From CAWFSE01 sp963697565 (lineage in GTDB: Bacteria > Actinomycetota > Actinomycetes > CAVWCF01), in assembly GCA_963697565.1 (NCBI GenBank), contig CAVOOM010000003.1, forward strand, positions 62,001-126,000: DNA of 64,000 nt. The letters are read 5' to 3'. Shown piece by piece: positions 42,588 through 52,022 of this stretch. Made by a program: the position numbers and the translations under genes. Below the pieces are notes generated by a model. The model saw nothing but the letters and a program-made list of their open reading frames with translations. It was not told the origin of the DNA and ran no database searches. The first letter of the stretch is position 1. Each line of letters begins with the position of its first letter.

Positions 42588-43436
42588 TCAGCCAGCCAGG
42601 GCCTTCTGAAGGGCGGAGACCGTGGCGGTGGTGCAGTAGCTCGTGCCGAGCGTCTCCGGGGCCACGAAGCCGGCGGCGATCAGGTCGCCGTTCGTGGTTC
42701 CGTACGGCAGCGGCGGCAGCCCGAACGTGGACAACTGCGCGTTGAGGTAGTCGATGAACGCGTTCGACAACGGCGTGTTGGGGTCCTCGGGGGTGTAGAG
42801 GCCGTTGCTCCGCACGTGCAGCACGTTCGCGGCGTCGGTCTCCAGCGTCGGGAAGCCCACCACGGTCCAGAAGTTCCCGCCGAACTCGTCATACACAGTT
42901 GGGTCCACCACCGTGCGGTGGAGCGTGCGGAAACCGGCCCACAGCTTGCCCTTCGGCAGGGTGGTGAAGGCACGACGCAGCAGCGTCTTCGACACGTCGC
43001 TGCACTCCTTGGCCCCGCCGCGGAACAAGCCCGCACCGAAGACGGGCAACAGCCCATCCTGAGACTTGGTCTTGCACATCACCTGGGTCTGGCTGCCGTC
43101 CGCATCGGTGACAACCAGCTGCCGCACGGTGATGGTGCGCGTGGACGCGTCGGCCAAAGCCTTGGCGCTGCGGAATGCCTTGTATCCGGTGGGGTTGTCC
43201 GTGGCCGTGCCGGGTGTGTTGGTGTACTGCACGACGTTGATGGTCACCGCCCCGGGCTTGATGGAGGCGAGCTCGGACTGCACGTCGGCGCAGTAACGAT
43301 CCACGTTTAGGTAGCTGCGATGGACGGCTCCGGCGGCGGTGGCCGCTTGAGCCGAGGCAGGCATGAGCACGAGACCACCAGCGGCAACGGCCACGGCGGT
43401 GAGGGCGGCCAGCTTGGCGGTGAGCGGTTTGGTCAC
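42588..43436 (-). CDS. Secreted protein of unknown function
   Basis: The 282-residue protein has a clear signal peptide (LAALTAVAVAAGGLVLMPASAQA, likely cleaved after AQA). The mature part has four cysteines (YCADV, VMCKTK, KECSDV, SYCTTA), suiting two disulfides, and stretches such as GFRTLHRTVVDPTVYDEFGG. I do not recognise the family. GTG 43436 with GAAGGGATC upstream is chosen because the signal peptide begins there. Upstream lies a GCGAAATC motif shared with the other exported-protein genes. Confidence 0.75.
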   Translation of the reverse strand: MTKPLTAKLAALTAVAVAAGGLVLMPASAQAATAAGAVHRSYLNVDRYCADVQSELASIKPGAVTINVVQYTNTPGTATDNPTGYKAFRSAKALADASTRTITVRQLVVTDADGSQTQVMCKTKSQDGLLPVFGAGLFRGGAKECSDVSKTLLRRAFTTLPKGKLWAGFRTLHRTVVDPTVYDEFGGNFWTVVGFPTLETDAANVLHVRSNGLYTPEDPNTPLSNAFIDYLNAQLSTFGLPPLPYGTTNGDLIAAGFVAPETLGTSYCTTATVSALQKALAG

Positions 43437-43526
43437 GAGCGATCCCTTCGGCGGAGGCGGAGGGATCGGCCCTCCGCGGGAAGCCGCGACCGTAGCGAAG
43501 CATCTCGCCCAAAGTCCAGAGTTTTC

Positions 43527-43554
43527 GCACAATGAAACACGACTAGGCGAAATC
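43527..43554 (+). promoter_or_regulatory. GCGAAATC motif upstream of the secreted-protein gene
   Basis: GCGAAATC is at 43547-43554, about 111 nt before the start; a poor second copy (GCACAATG) is at 43527, 20 bp away, and TTTTCGCAC (43522-43530) is an inverted version. This is the weakest member of the set. Confidence 0.35.
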
Positions 43555-43564
43555 GCCGGCTCCG

Positions 43565-44945
43565 CTAGGCCCGAGCGAGCTGTTCCCTCACCACGCGGGC
43601 CAGCCTGTCGGCCTCGGCCCGCGCGACCTCTTCGGTCGGGGCCTCGACCATCACGCGCACGAGCGGCTCGGTGCCGCTCGGCCGCAAGAGCACCCGCCCG
43701 CGCCCGGCCAGCCGGCCCTCGGCCGCCGCCAACTCAGTCGCCAAGACCTCGTCGGTGCCGGCCCGTGCCCTTGTCGACGTCGGCCACGTTGACGAGCACC
43801 TGGGGCAGCCGCACCATGACCGCGGCCAGGTCGGCCAGCGTGCGGCCGGTGCCAGCCATCCGCGCGAGCAGATGCAGGGCCGTGAGGACCCCGTCGCCGG
43901 TCGTGGCGTGGTCGGCCAGCACGACGTGGCCGGACTGCTCGCCGCCGAGGGTGTAGCCGCCCTCGCGCATGGCCTCCAGCACGTAGCGGTCGCCGACCGC
44001 GGTCTGGACGACGGAGACCCCCTCGCGCTCCATGGCCAGCCGGAACCCGAGGTTGCTCATGACGGTGGCGACCACGGTGCCGCGCGCCAAGGCGGACCGC
44101 TCGTGCAGGGCGAGTGCGAGCACGGCCAGGATCTGGTCGCCGTCGACCACCGCCCCGGTGTGGTCGACGGCCAGGCAGCGGTCGGCGTCTCCGTCGTGGG
44201 CCACGCCCGCGTCCGCGCCGTGGGCCAGCACCGCCTCGCGCAGCGGGTCGAGGTGGGTCGAGCCGCACCCGTCATTGATGTTGAGCCCATCCGGCGAGCA
44301 GCCGATCTCGACGACCTCGGCTCCGGCGCGGCGCAACGCCTCGGGACCGACGGCGTAGGCGGCCCCGTGGGCGGCGTCCACCACGACCTTCAACCCGGCC
44401 AACGGGCGGTCCGAGCCCGAGACAGGGGTGGCCGCCGCGAGGTAGGCGAGGTAGCGCTCGTCGGCGTCGGCGAGCGGGCGGATCCGGCCGACCCGGGCCC
44501 CGGTGGGCCGCTCCCATGGCTCGCGCATCCGGTCCTCGATGGCGTCCTCGAGGGAGTCTGCGAGCTTGACGCCGCCGGCGGCGAAGAACTTGATCCCGTT
44601 GTCCGGCATCGGGTTGTGCGAGGCGGACAGCATCACGCCGAGGTCCGCGCCCAGCTCGGCCACCAGGGCGGCCACGGCGGGCGTCGGGAGCACGCCCACG
44701 TCGTAGACGTCCACACCAGCGCTGGCCAGCCCGGCGACGACGGCGGCCGAGAGGAACTCCCCGCTCGCCCGGGTGTCGCGCCCGACCACGGCGATGGGCC
44801 GACCCCCGCCGGACGTGTGCCCCGCGAACGCGCCTGCATCGCCGAGCACGTGCGCAGCGGCGACCGACAGGTCGAGAGCGAGCTCGGCGGTGAGGTCGCG
44901 ATTGGCGAGCCCCCGCACCCCGTCCGTGCCGAAGAGGCGGCCCAT
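43565..44945 (-). CDS. glmM: Phosphoglucosamine mutase, frameshifted near the C-terminus
   Basis: It converts glucosamine 6-phosphate to 1-phosphate, the step after GlmS. The active phosphoserine is S109 in MLSASHNPMPDNG; the Mg2+ loop is DGDADRC and the sugar loop GGEQSGH. The first frame breaks near 43768 (DVDKGTGRH); with one base dropped it continues RAGTDEVLATELAAAEGRL...RPSGTEPLVRVMVEA to TAG 43565, which is the expected phosphate-binding end, for 459 residues. Probably a sequence error. It lies 11 nt downstream of rpsI. Confidence 0.93.
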
Positions 44946-44956
44946 GGGGCGCCCGA

Positions 44957-45487
44957 TCAGCGCTTGCTGTACTGCGGGGCCTTGCGGGCCTTCTTCAGGC
45001 CGTACTTCTTGCGCTCGGTGGCGCGCGCGTCACGGGTGAGGAAGCCGGCCTTCTTCAGCGCCGGCCGGTTGCCCTCCTCGTCGATCTCGTTGAGGGCGCG
45101 GGCGATGCCGAGGCGCAGCGCACCGGCCTGGCCGGAGACGCCGCCGCCGCCGATGCGGGCGAAGATGTCGAAGCGGCCGTCGGCGCCGACGAGCACCAGC
45201 GGCTCCTTGACGGTCTGCTGGTGCACCTTGTTCGGGAAGTACGCCTCAAGCGTGCGGCCGTTCACGGTGAACTGGCCGGTGCCGGGGACGAGCCGCACGC
45301 GGGCGATCGCCTCCTTGCGGCGGCCGGTGGCCGCGCCGGGCGCGGTCACGATCTCGCGGGCAGGCGCCGCGCTCGCCGAGGTCTCGGAGGTGTACGACGA
45401 CGGCCCCTCGCCCTCGGGCAGGTCAGCCTCGACGCCGGCCTCGAGGTCAACCTCGGGCAGGTCGGTCACAGTTGCTTCGGTGGTCAC
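44957..45487 (-). CDS. rpsI: 30S ribosomal protein S9
   Basis: The S9 core begins about residue 55 (TGRRKEAIARVRLVPGTGQFTVNGR) and ends in the conserved ARKAPQYSKR that reaches the P-site tRNA. About 50 acidic residues precede it, an extension common in actinobacteria. GTG 45487 has AGGAG at 8 nt; GTG 45493 would leave only 2 nt. It forms the usual rplM-rpsI pair, 43 nt after rplM. Confidence 0.96.
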   Translation of the reverse strand: MTTEATVTDLPEVDLEAGVEADLPEGEGPSSYTSETSASAAPAREIVTAPGAATGRRKEAIARVRLVPGTGQFTVNGRTLEAYFPNKVHQQTVKEPLVLVGADGRFDIFARIGGGGVSGQAGALRLGIARALNEIDEEGNRPALKKAGFLTRDARATERKKYGLKKARKAPQYSKR

Positions 45488-45530
45488 AGCCACGTCTCCT
45501 TGTTGGGGTGCCTTGCTTGGTCGGCGTGGC

Positions 45531-45974
45531 TTACTGCGCGACCTGGGTGATCTCGAACGGCACCGGCGACTGCGCCTGGTGCGGGTGCTCGGGGCCTGCG
45601 TAGACCTTGAGCTTGGTGCCCTGCTGACGGCCGAGCTTGTTGTGGGGGAGCATCCCCTTGACGGCCTTCTCGACCGCGCGCCGCGGGTTGGTGGCGAGCA
45701 GGTCGGCGTACGAGGTGGCGCGCAGGCCGCCCGGGAAGCCGGAGTGGCGGTACTCCATCTTCTGCGCCAGCTTGGAGCCGGTCAGGGCCACCTTTTCGGC
45801 GTTGATGATGATCACGAAGTCGCCGGTGTCGACATGGGGGGCGAAGGTCGGCTTGTGCTTGCCGCGCAGGAGCGTGGCCGCCTGGGTGGCGAGCCGGCCA
45901 AGGACGACGTCGGTGGCGTCGATGACATGCCACTCTCGCGTGATCTCGCCGGTCTTGGGCGTGTACGTGCGCAC
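45531..45974 (-). CDS. rplM: 50S ribosomal protein L13
   Basis: The 147-residue protein has TREWHVIDATDVVLGRLAT, the GDFVIIINAEKVALTGSKL strand region and KGMLPHNKLGRQ. It is an early assembly protein of the large subunit. GTG 45974 fits the family start (VRTYTPKTGEI). It is the first gene of rplM-rpsI-glmM and is divergent from a small membrane protein. Confidence 0.97.
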   Translation of the reverse strand: MRTYTPKTGEITREWHVIDATDVVLGRLATQAATLLRGKHKPTFAPHVDTGDFVIIINAEKVALTGSKLAQKMEYRHSGFPGGLRATSYADLLATNPRRAVEKAVKGMLPHNKLGRQQGTKLKVYAGPEHPHQAQSPVPFEITQVAQ

Positions 45975-46198
45975 GATGCGTTGCCTTCGCTGTCGGGGCT
46001 GGTGCGGTGGTCGTTGGCGGGCGCCCGGCGGCCGAATCGGCCAACTGGGCGCTCGCACGCGCGACGGGGCGCGCCTGGACTGGACGTCCGGGCGCAGGTC
46101 AACGCGCAACGACGACCCAGGATACGCGCGGCCGGGCGAGTGGGTCAAAAGCGGCAGTCTGGCCCCCTCCTCGCGGGAGCGGGCCTAGAGTGCTGATC

Positions 46199-46612
46199 AT
46201 GGGTGGATCCTCACGCGGGCCGTTGCTGCTCGTGGGCGCGCTCGCGATCATCGCGTCGGTGTTCTTCCTGTGGGTGGGCGAGCTCAAGGCCACCCAGATC
46301 CGCGCCCTGGGCCTGATCCAGGGCTTCGGAGGTAGCGGCACCGAGCCGTGGTTCCGATCCCTCGGGTTCGCGCTGGTCGCGGCCGCAGTCTTGATCATTA
46401 TCTCGGCAGTGAGCGGCTCACGGGCCTTCGCCACGCTCGCCAGCCTCGTCGCTGCGGCGATCTGGGGGTTGTGGGTCTACCAGGAGTTCAACTCGTTCGC
46501 CGAGTTCAACTGGTCGGCCCTGCAACCCGGCGCGTGGATCGCCGCCGTGGGCATCGGGCTGTGCCTGGCCGCCTGCTTGATCGGCGACGCGAAGCGCGGG
46601 CGCTTCAGCTGA
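46199..46612 (+). CDS. Small four-helix membrane protein, unknown function
   Basis: The 137-residue protein has four hydrophobic segments (about 7-26, 60-77, 83-97 and 112-129, e.g. LLLVGALAIIASVFFLWVG and IAAVGIGLCLAACLIG). It has no recognisable motif. It ends 3 nt before the stop of the convergent ABC-F gene. ATG 46199 is the only start that keeps the first helix. Confidence 0.6.
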   Translation: MGGSSRGPLLLVGALAIIASVFFLWVGELKATQIRALGLIQGFGGSGTEPWFRSLGFALVAAAVLIIISAVSGSRAFATLASLVAAAIWGLWVYQEFNSFAEFNWSALQPGAWIAAVGIGLCLAACLIGDAKRGRFS

Positions 46613-46615
46613 GCC

Positions 46616-48235
46616 CTACCGCTCGCGCGCGACCCGGCCCTCATCCCAGACCGGCTCGGGCGACTCGTACACCCGGCCGTCGGCGCCGAAGACCAGGAAC
46701 CGGTCGAACTCGCGGGCGAACCACCGATCGTGGGTGACCGCGAGCACGGTTCCCTCGAATCCCTCCAGGCCGTCCTGCAGCGCCTCCGCGCTGGCCAGGT
46801 CGAGGTTGTCGGTCGGCTCGTCGAGCAGCAGCAGGGTCGAGCCGGCCAGCTCAAGCAGCAGGATCTGGAAGCGGGCCTGCTGGCCGCCGGACAGCGTGTC
46901 AAACGGCTGGTCGGCCTGCAGCTCGAGCTCGTAGCGGCGCAGCGCCCCGATCGCCGGTCCCCGCTGCAGGGACGCGGCCTGCCACAGCGCGTCGACCAGG
47001 GGGCGGCCGACGAGCTCGGGGTGTCGGTGGGTCTGCGCGAAGTGCCCCGGAACGACCCGCGCACCGAGCCGGAACTCGCCCGTGTGCGCCACCGACGCCG
47101 CGTGGGCGCCACCCGCGAGCAACCGCAGGAAGTGCGACTTGCCCGAGCCGTTGCTGCCCAGCACCGCCACCCGCTCGCCGTAGAAGACCTCAAGATCGAA
47201 CGGCTGCATCAGGCCGGTCAGCTCGAGGGCGGCGCAGGTGACGGCCCGCACCCCGGTACGCCCGCCCCGGAGCCGCATCGCGACCCGTTGCTCGGCCGGC
47301 GGGGCCTCGGGCGGCCCGGCCTCCTCGTACTTGCGCAGCCGGGTCTGCATCGCGCGGTACCGGCTGGCCATATCCGGTGAGATCGCCGCCTGCTGCTGCA
47401 GCGTGCGGACCAAGGCCTTGAGCCGCTCGTGCTCCTCATCCCAACGCCGCAGCAGCTCCTCAAGGCGGGCATGCCGGTCCCGGCGCGCGTCGTGGTACGA
47501 CGCGAACCCGCCGCCGTGGACCCACGCGCCGCCGCCCTCGACGGTGACGACGCGGGTGGCGGTGCGCGCCAGCAGCTCACGATCGTGGCTGACGAAGAGC
47601 ACCGACTTGCGGGTGTCGGCCAGCTGCCCCTCCAGCCAGCGCTTGCCGGGGACGTCAAGGTAGTTGTCCGGCTCGTCGAGCAGGAGCACCTGGTCGGGCC
47701 CGCGCAGCAGCGCCTCGAGCACCAGCCGCTTCTGCTCGCCGCCGGACAGCGTGGCCACCGCGCGCCACTGGGCGCGGACCCAGGGGGCGCCGACCGCCTC
47801 CGTGCAGCAGGTGTCCCAGAGCACCTCGGCCTCGTACCCGCCCGCGTCGGCCCAATCGGCGAGCGCCTGCGCGTACGCGAGTTGGCTCGGCTCGTCGTCG
47901 CGCTCCATCATCGCCAGCTCGGCGGCGTCGACGGCCTGGGCGGCGGCCCGGATCCGGGCCGGCGCCACCGAGAGCAGCAGGTCGCGCACCGTGCTCTCGT
48001 CGCGCACGCTGCCGACGAACTGCCGCATCACCCCGAGGCCGCCGCTGCTCACGACCGCGCCGGCCGTGGGGGCGAGGTCCCCCGCGGCGATGCGCAGCAG
48101 CGTCGTCTTGCCGGCCCCATTCGCGCCGACCAGCGCCACCACGGCGCCCTCGCCGACCCGAAACGACACGTCGTCCAACAGCACGCGCCCATCCGGCAGC
48201 GTGCAGCCGACGCCGTTGACCTCGAGGTGACCCAC
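46616..48235 (-). CDS. ABC-F family ATPase
   Basis: The 539-residue soluble protein has two ABC domains: first Walker A GANGAGKTT (about 37-45) with LSGGEQKRLVLEALL and LLLDEPDNYLD, second GSNGSGKSH with LSGGQQARFQILLLEL and LLLDEPTDNLD. Between them is a long charged coiled linker (RRWDEEHERLKALVRTLQQQAA). ABC-F proteins act on ribosomes, as translation factors or in antibiotic resistance; the short linker and lack of context favour no specific drug. In the second Walker A, SGKSH replaces SGKST. Confidence 0.9.
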   Translation of the reverse strand: MGHLEVNGVGCTLPDGRVLLDDVSFRVGEGAVVALVGANGAGKTTLLRIAAGDLAPTAGAVVSSGGLGVMRQFVGSVRDESTVRDLLLSVAPARIRAAAQAVDAAELAMMERDDEPSQLAYAQALADWADAGGYEAEVLWDTCCTEAVGAPWVRAQWRAVATLSGGEQKRLVLEALLRGPDQVLLLDEPDNYLDVPGKRWLEGQLADTRKSVLFVSHDRELLARTATRVVTVEGGGAWVHGGGFASYHDARRDRHARLEELLRRWDEEHERLKALVRTLQQQAAISPDMASRYRAMQTRLRKYEEAGPPEAPPAEQRVAMRLRGGRTGVRAVTCAALELTGLMQPFDLEVFYGERVAVLGSNGSGKSHFLRLLAGGAHAASVAHTGEFRLGARVVPGHFAQTHRHPELVGRPLVDALWQAASLQRGPAIGALRRYELELQADQPFDTLSGGQQARFQILLLELAGSTLLLLDEPTDNLDLASAEALQDGLEGFEGTVLAVTHDRWFAREFDRFLVFGADGRVYESPEPVWDEGRVARER

Positions 48236-48265
48236 AGCGGGCCATCCTCGCCCATCCGGGAGGGG

Positions 48266-49231
48266 CTAGCGGTAGAGCACCCCGTCAACGTGGGCGGAGA
48301 CCCGGGTGCCGGCCTCGCCGCGCAGCATCGCGTCAATGCCCGCGAGGTCCCCGATGTACGAGTCGCCCCCGGTGCGCGCGAAGTCGATCGCCGCCTCGAC
48401 CTTCGGCCCCATCGACCCGGCGGGGAACTGGTCGGCCATCGCGGCCAGCGCATCGGGGTGGACGGCGGCGATGGCCTTCTGCTCGGGGGTGCCCCACCCG
48501 GTGTAGACGGCGTCGGCGTCGGTGAGGATGGCCAGCAGGTCGGCCCGCAGGTCGCGCGCCAGGACCGCGCTGGCCCGGTCCTTGTCGATGACCGCCTCGA
48601 CCCCGACGAGCGTCTTGGGGTTGTGGTCGAGGGGGCCGGTGTAGCCGTGCTCCGGCAGGTACATCGTCGGGATACCGCCGCCGCCGGCGCAGATCACGAC
48701 GGTGCCGTGGTCGAGCAGCCACTGCACGGGGCGCACCTGGAACATCCGCCTCGGCAGCGGCGAGGGGACCACCCGGCGCCACTTGTCGCCGTCCTGCTTG
48801 ACCGTCCAGCCGTTGGCCTCGGCCAGCCGCTTGGCGTCCTCCTCGGTGTAGACCGGGCCGACGAACTTCGTGGGGTTCTGGAAGGCCGGGTCGTGGGCGT
48901 CGACCTCCATCATCGACAGCAGGGTCGCCAGCGGCTTCTCGATGGGCAGCAGGTTGCCCATCTCCTGCTCAATCCAGTAGCCGATCATCCCCTCCGTCTG
49001 CGCCCCGAGGACGTCGAAGGGGTAGCTCGACTCCTCGTTGTACGAGGACGCCTGGAGCGACAGCAGGCCGACCTGCGGACCGTTGCCGTGGGTGATGACG
49101 AGCTCGTTCTCCATCGCGATCGGCGCCAGCGCCTCAGCGGCGATCTTGACGTTGACGCGCTGGTTCTCGACGGTCATCGGCTCGCCGCGCTTCTGCAGGG
49201 CGTTGCCGCCCAGGGCCACTACGACGCGCAT
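48266..49231 (-). CDS. arcC: Carbamate kinase
   Basis: The 321-residue amino-acid-kinase-fold enzyme begins RVVVALGGNALQKRGE and contains HGNGPQVGLL, VICAGGGGIPT and ILTDADAVYTGWGTP. It makes ATP and carbamate from carbamoyl phosphate. No arcA or arcB is in the window, so it may serve another carbamoyl-phosphate pathway. AAGGAG lies 7 nt before ATG 49231. It stands alone between truA and the ABC-F gene. Confidence 0.93.
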   Translation of the reverse strand: MRVVVALGGNALQKRGEPMTVENQRVNVKIAAEALAPIAMENELVITHGNGPQVGLLSLQASSYNEESSYPFDVLGAQTEGMIGYWIEQEMGNLLPIEKPLATLLSMMEVDAHDPAFQNPTKFVGPVYTEEDAKRLAEANGWTVKQDGDKWRRVVPSPLPRRMFQVRPVQWLLDHGTVVICAGGGGIPTMYLPEHGYTGPLDHNPKTLVGVEAVIDKDRASAVLARDLRADLLAILTDADAVYTGWGTPEQKAIAAVHPDALAAMADQFPAGSMGPKVEAAIDFARTGGDSYIGDLAGIDAMLRGEAGTRVSAHVDGVLYR

Positions 49232-49333
49232 GGGTGCTCCTTCGGAGTTCGGGGGCCAGCTGGCCTTCCCACCCTGCCACCGCCCCCGATCGCCGTGCGA
49301 CCGCATCCGGCGAAGTGGGCGCCAAGCGGCCGC

Positions 49334-50215
49334 TCAGCCCTCCAGAGACGTTCGGCGCCGGCGGGTGCGCACGGCCTGCTGGGCGAGGTCCGCGGCATCG
49401 GGGTAGCCGACCTCCTCGAGCACCAGCGGGTAGGGCGGCGCCACGTGGACCGCGGAGTCGCGGACCCCGGCCGCCAGCACCCGCGCCGGCCAGCCCACCG
49501 GGCGGCGCCCGTCGCCCACGGGAAGCAGGCAGCCGACCAGGGCCCGGACCATCGAGTGGCAGAAGGCATCGGCGGTCACCCGCGCGGCCACGGCGCCGTC
49601 CGGCTCCCCCGGCCGCCGCTGCCAGGTGAACTCCCGCAGCGTGCGGATCGTCGTGGCGCCCTCACGCCGGCGGCAGAACGCCGCGAAGTCCCACTCGCCG
49701 ACCAACGCCGCGGACGCCTCGTTGAGCAGCTCAAGGTCGAGCGGCGCTCCCCACGCCAGCGTCTCGCCGCGCCGCAGCGGGTCGGGGCCGGCCGGGTCGT
49801 CGACCACGCGGTACGAGTAGCGCCGCCAGAGCGCGGAGAACCGCGCATCGAAGCCCACCGGGGCCAGGACCGCTCGGTGCACCCGTACGTCCCTGGGCAG
49901 CGCACCTCGCAGGCGCGGCAGCACCGCGGCAAGGGCGGCCTCGGGGCCAGCGCGGAGCGGCAGGTCGGCCAGAGGCAGATCAACGTGGGCCACCTGGCCC
50001 CGGGCGTGCACCCCGGCGTCGGTGCGGCCGGCCACCGTCAGCGACGGCGGGACCGGCAGCCGCAGCACCACCCGCAGGGTCTCCTCCAGCACGCCCTGCA
50101 CCGTGCGGAGACCCGGCTGGGAGGCCCACCCGGAGAAGCCGGCGCCGTCGTAGCCGAGGTCCAGCCGGACGCGGACGAGCCCGCCGTCCAAGACGGCGGG
50201 CTCGTCGGTGCTCAT
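49334..50215 (-). CDS. truA: tRNA pseudouridine(38-40) synthase
   Basis: The 293-residue protein has the catalytic Asp66 in VAGRTDAGVHARGQV, YDGAGFSGW near the start and FCHSMVRALVGCLL in the second half. It modifies the anticodon stem-loop of many tRNAs. It starts 19 nt after rplQ, as commonly at the end of the alpha operon. Confidence 0.95.
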   Translation of the reverse strand: MSTDEPAVLDGGLVRVRLDLGYDGAGFSGWASQPGLRTVQGVLEETLRVVLRLPVPPSLTVAGRTDAGVHARGQVAHVDLPLADLPLRAGPEAALAAVLPRLRGALPRDVRVHRAVLAPVGFDARFSALWRRYSYRVVDDPAGPDPLRRGETLAWGAPLDLELLNEASAALVGEWDFAAFCRRREGATTIRTLREFTWQRRPGEPDGAVAARVTADAFCHSMVRALVGCLLPVGDGRRPVGWPARVLAAGVRDSAVHVAPPYPLVLEEVGYPDAADLAQQAVRTRRRRTSLEG

Positions 50216-50234
50216 CTGCGGCGCCTGGGACTGC

Positions 50235-50837
50235 TCAGGCGTCCTTCGGGTCCTCGGCGTCGGCAGCCTCGGCGTCTCGCCTCATCGACCGTCGGCCTCG
50301 GCCTCCGTCTCGACCGCGGCCTCGACCTCGTCGACGGCCTCCCTCGGCGACCGGCGCCGCGGCTGCGGCCTCACTCGGCTGCGGCCGGCTTCGGCTCGGC
50401 TTCGACTCGGCCTTCTTGGCGTCCTTGGCCGACCGCTTGGTCGCTGCCTCGGCCTCGCCGACCGCCGACTGCGCGACCGTGAGGGCCTCGACCAGCTCGA
50501 TGACGGCCATCGGGGCCGCATCGCCCTTGCGGGCGCCGATCTTGGTGATGCGCGTGTATCCGCCGTCGCGGCCGGCGAAGCGCGGGCCGATCTCGGTGAA
50601 CAACACGTGGACGACGTCCTTGTCGCGGATGACCGTCATCACCTGGCGGCGCGCGTGCAGGTCTCCGCGCTTGGCCTTGGTGATGAGGCGCTCGGCGAGC
50701 GGGCGCAGCCGCTTGGCCTTGGCCTCGGTGGTCGTGATGCGGCCGTGCTCGAACAGCGCCGTCGCCAGGTTGGCGAGCATGAGCCGCTCGTGCGCCGGTC
50801 CGCCGCCGAGCCGCGGGCCCTTCGTGGGCGTGGGCAT
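50235..50837 (-). CDS. rplQ: 50S ribosomal protein L17, tail probably frameshifted
   Basis: The first about 120 residues are L17 (PRLGGGPAHERLMLANLATALFEHGRITTTEAKAKRLRPLAERLIT). Actinobacterial L17 usually carries an acidic Ala/Glu tail. Here the tail begins (SEAAAAAPVAE), turns into Arg/Gly (GGRRRGRGRGRDGG) and ends acidic again (DAEAADAEDPKDA), while another phase in between reads REAVDEVEAAVETEAEA. This suggests two compensating indels at about 50285-50345. The ribosomal core is intact. Confidence 0.93.
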   Translation of the reverse strand: MPTPTKGPRLGGGPAHERLMLANLATALFEHGRITTTEAKAKRLRPLAERLITKAKRGDLHARRQVMTVIRDKDVVHVLFTEIGPRFAGRDGGYTRITKIGARKGDAAPMAVIELVEALTVAQSAVGEAEAATKRSAKDAKKAESKPSRSRPQPSEAAAAAPVAEGGRRRGRGRGRDGGRGRRSMRRDAEAADAEDPKDA

Positions 50838-50881
50838 GAGTTCTCCTCGAAAGTCAGGTGGGCGTCAGACGTGCGGCTGGG

Positions 50882-51901
50882 TCAGAGCTGCTCGTCCTCA
50901 GCGAAGCCCTGGTCGTCGTCGTCCTCGACGTAGGTGTCCAGGATCTGGCTGGGGTCGAACCCGGGGGGGCTGTCCTTGAGCGCCAGACCCAGGCCGGCCA
51001 GCTTGACCTTGACCTCGTCGATGGACTTCGCGCCGAAGTTGCGGATGTCCAGCAGATCCGCCTCGCTGCGCGAGATGAGCTCGCCCACGGTGTGGACGCC
51101 CTCGCGCTTGAGGCAGTTGAAGGAGCGGACGGTGAGGTCGAGCTCCTCGATCGGCAGGGCCAGGTCGGCGGCGAGGGCGGCGTCGGTCGGGGACGGCCCG
51201 AGCTCGATGCCCTCGGCCTCGGCGTTGAGCTCGCGGAAGAGCCCGAACAGCTCGACCAGGGTGCGCCCGGCGGACGCGACCGCGTCGTCGGGCCGCATCG
51301 ACGGCTTGGTCTCGACGTCGACGACGAGGCGGTCGAAGTCGGTGCGCTGCTCGACGCGGGTGGCCTCGACCTTGTACGTCACGCGCAGCACCGGCGAGTA
51401 GATCGAGTCGACCGGGATGCGGCCGATCTCCTGGCCCGCCTGCTTGTTCTGCACGGCGGGGACGTAGCCGCGGCCGCGCTCGACGGTGAGCTCGATCTCC
51501 AGCTTGCCCTTGCCGTTCAGGGTGGCCAGGTGGAGCTCGGGGTTGTGCACCTCGACCCCGGCCGGCGGGGCGATGTCGGCGGCGGTGACCGTGCCGGGGC
51601 CCTGCTTGCGCAGGTACATGACGACCGGCTCGTCGTTCTCGCTGGACACGACGAGCTGCTTGATGTTGAGGATCAGGTCGGTGACGTCCTCGGTCACGCC
51701 GGCAACGGCGGTGAACTCGTGCAGGACGCCGTCGATGCGCAGCGAGGTGACCGCCGCGCCAGGGATCGACGACAGCAGCGTGCGGCGCAGTGAGTTGCCG
51801 AGCGTGTAGCCGAAGCCGGGCTCGAGCGGCTCGATGACGAACCGCGAGCGGTTGTCGTTGACGACCTCTTCGGAGAGGGTCGGGCGCTGGGCGATGAGCA
51901 A
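50882..51901 (-). CDS. rpoA: RNA polymerase alpha subunit
   Basis: The 339-residue protein starts LIAQRPTLSEEVV and has an assembly domain (SRFVIEPLEPGFGYTLGNSLRRTLLSSIPG) and a C-terminal promoter/activator-contact domain (SFNCLKREGVHTVGELISRSEADLLDIRNFGAKSIDEV). The start codon is TTG 51901, with GGAGGA 5 nt upstream; family comparison leaves no alternative. It lies in the alpha operon between rpsD and rplQ. Confidence 0.98.
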   Translation of the reverse strand: MLIAQRPTLSEEVVNDNRSRFVIEPLEPGFGYTLGNSLRRTLLSSIPGAAVTSLRIDGVLHEFTAVAGVTEDVTDLILNIKQLVVSSENDEPVVMYLRKQGPGTVTAADIAPPAGVEVHNPELHLATLNGKGKLEIELTVERGRGYVPAVQNKQAGQEIGRIPVDSIYSPVLRVTYKVEATRVEQRTDFDRLVVDVETKPSMRPDDAVASAGRTLVELFGLFRELNAEAEGIELGPSPTDAALAADLALPIEELDLTVRSFNCLKREGVHTVGELISRSEADLLDIRNFGAKSIDEVKVKLAGLGLALKDSPPGFDPSQILDTYVEDDDDQGFAEDEQL

Positions 51902-52022
51902 GGGGTTCCTCCAGGGGCCGGGCGTCCGCTATTTGACGCCGACGGGTGGGGCGCGCCGCGGGGGGCGGGCGCGGGTGCGCCCGAGGCAGCGGCCGTGCTG
52001 GCCGCCGCCCCGAGCACGGGGA

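Noticed and set aside
47429..50482. A 1017-codon plus-strand frame opposite the ABC-F, arcC and truA genes
   Set aside because: It crosses three well-supported minus-strand genes and has no recognisable domain or ribosome-binding site.
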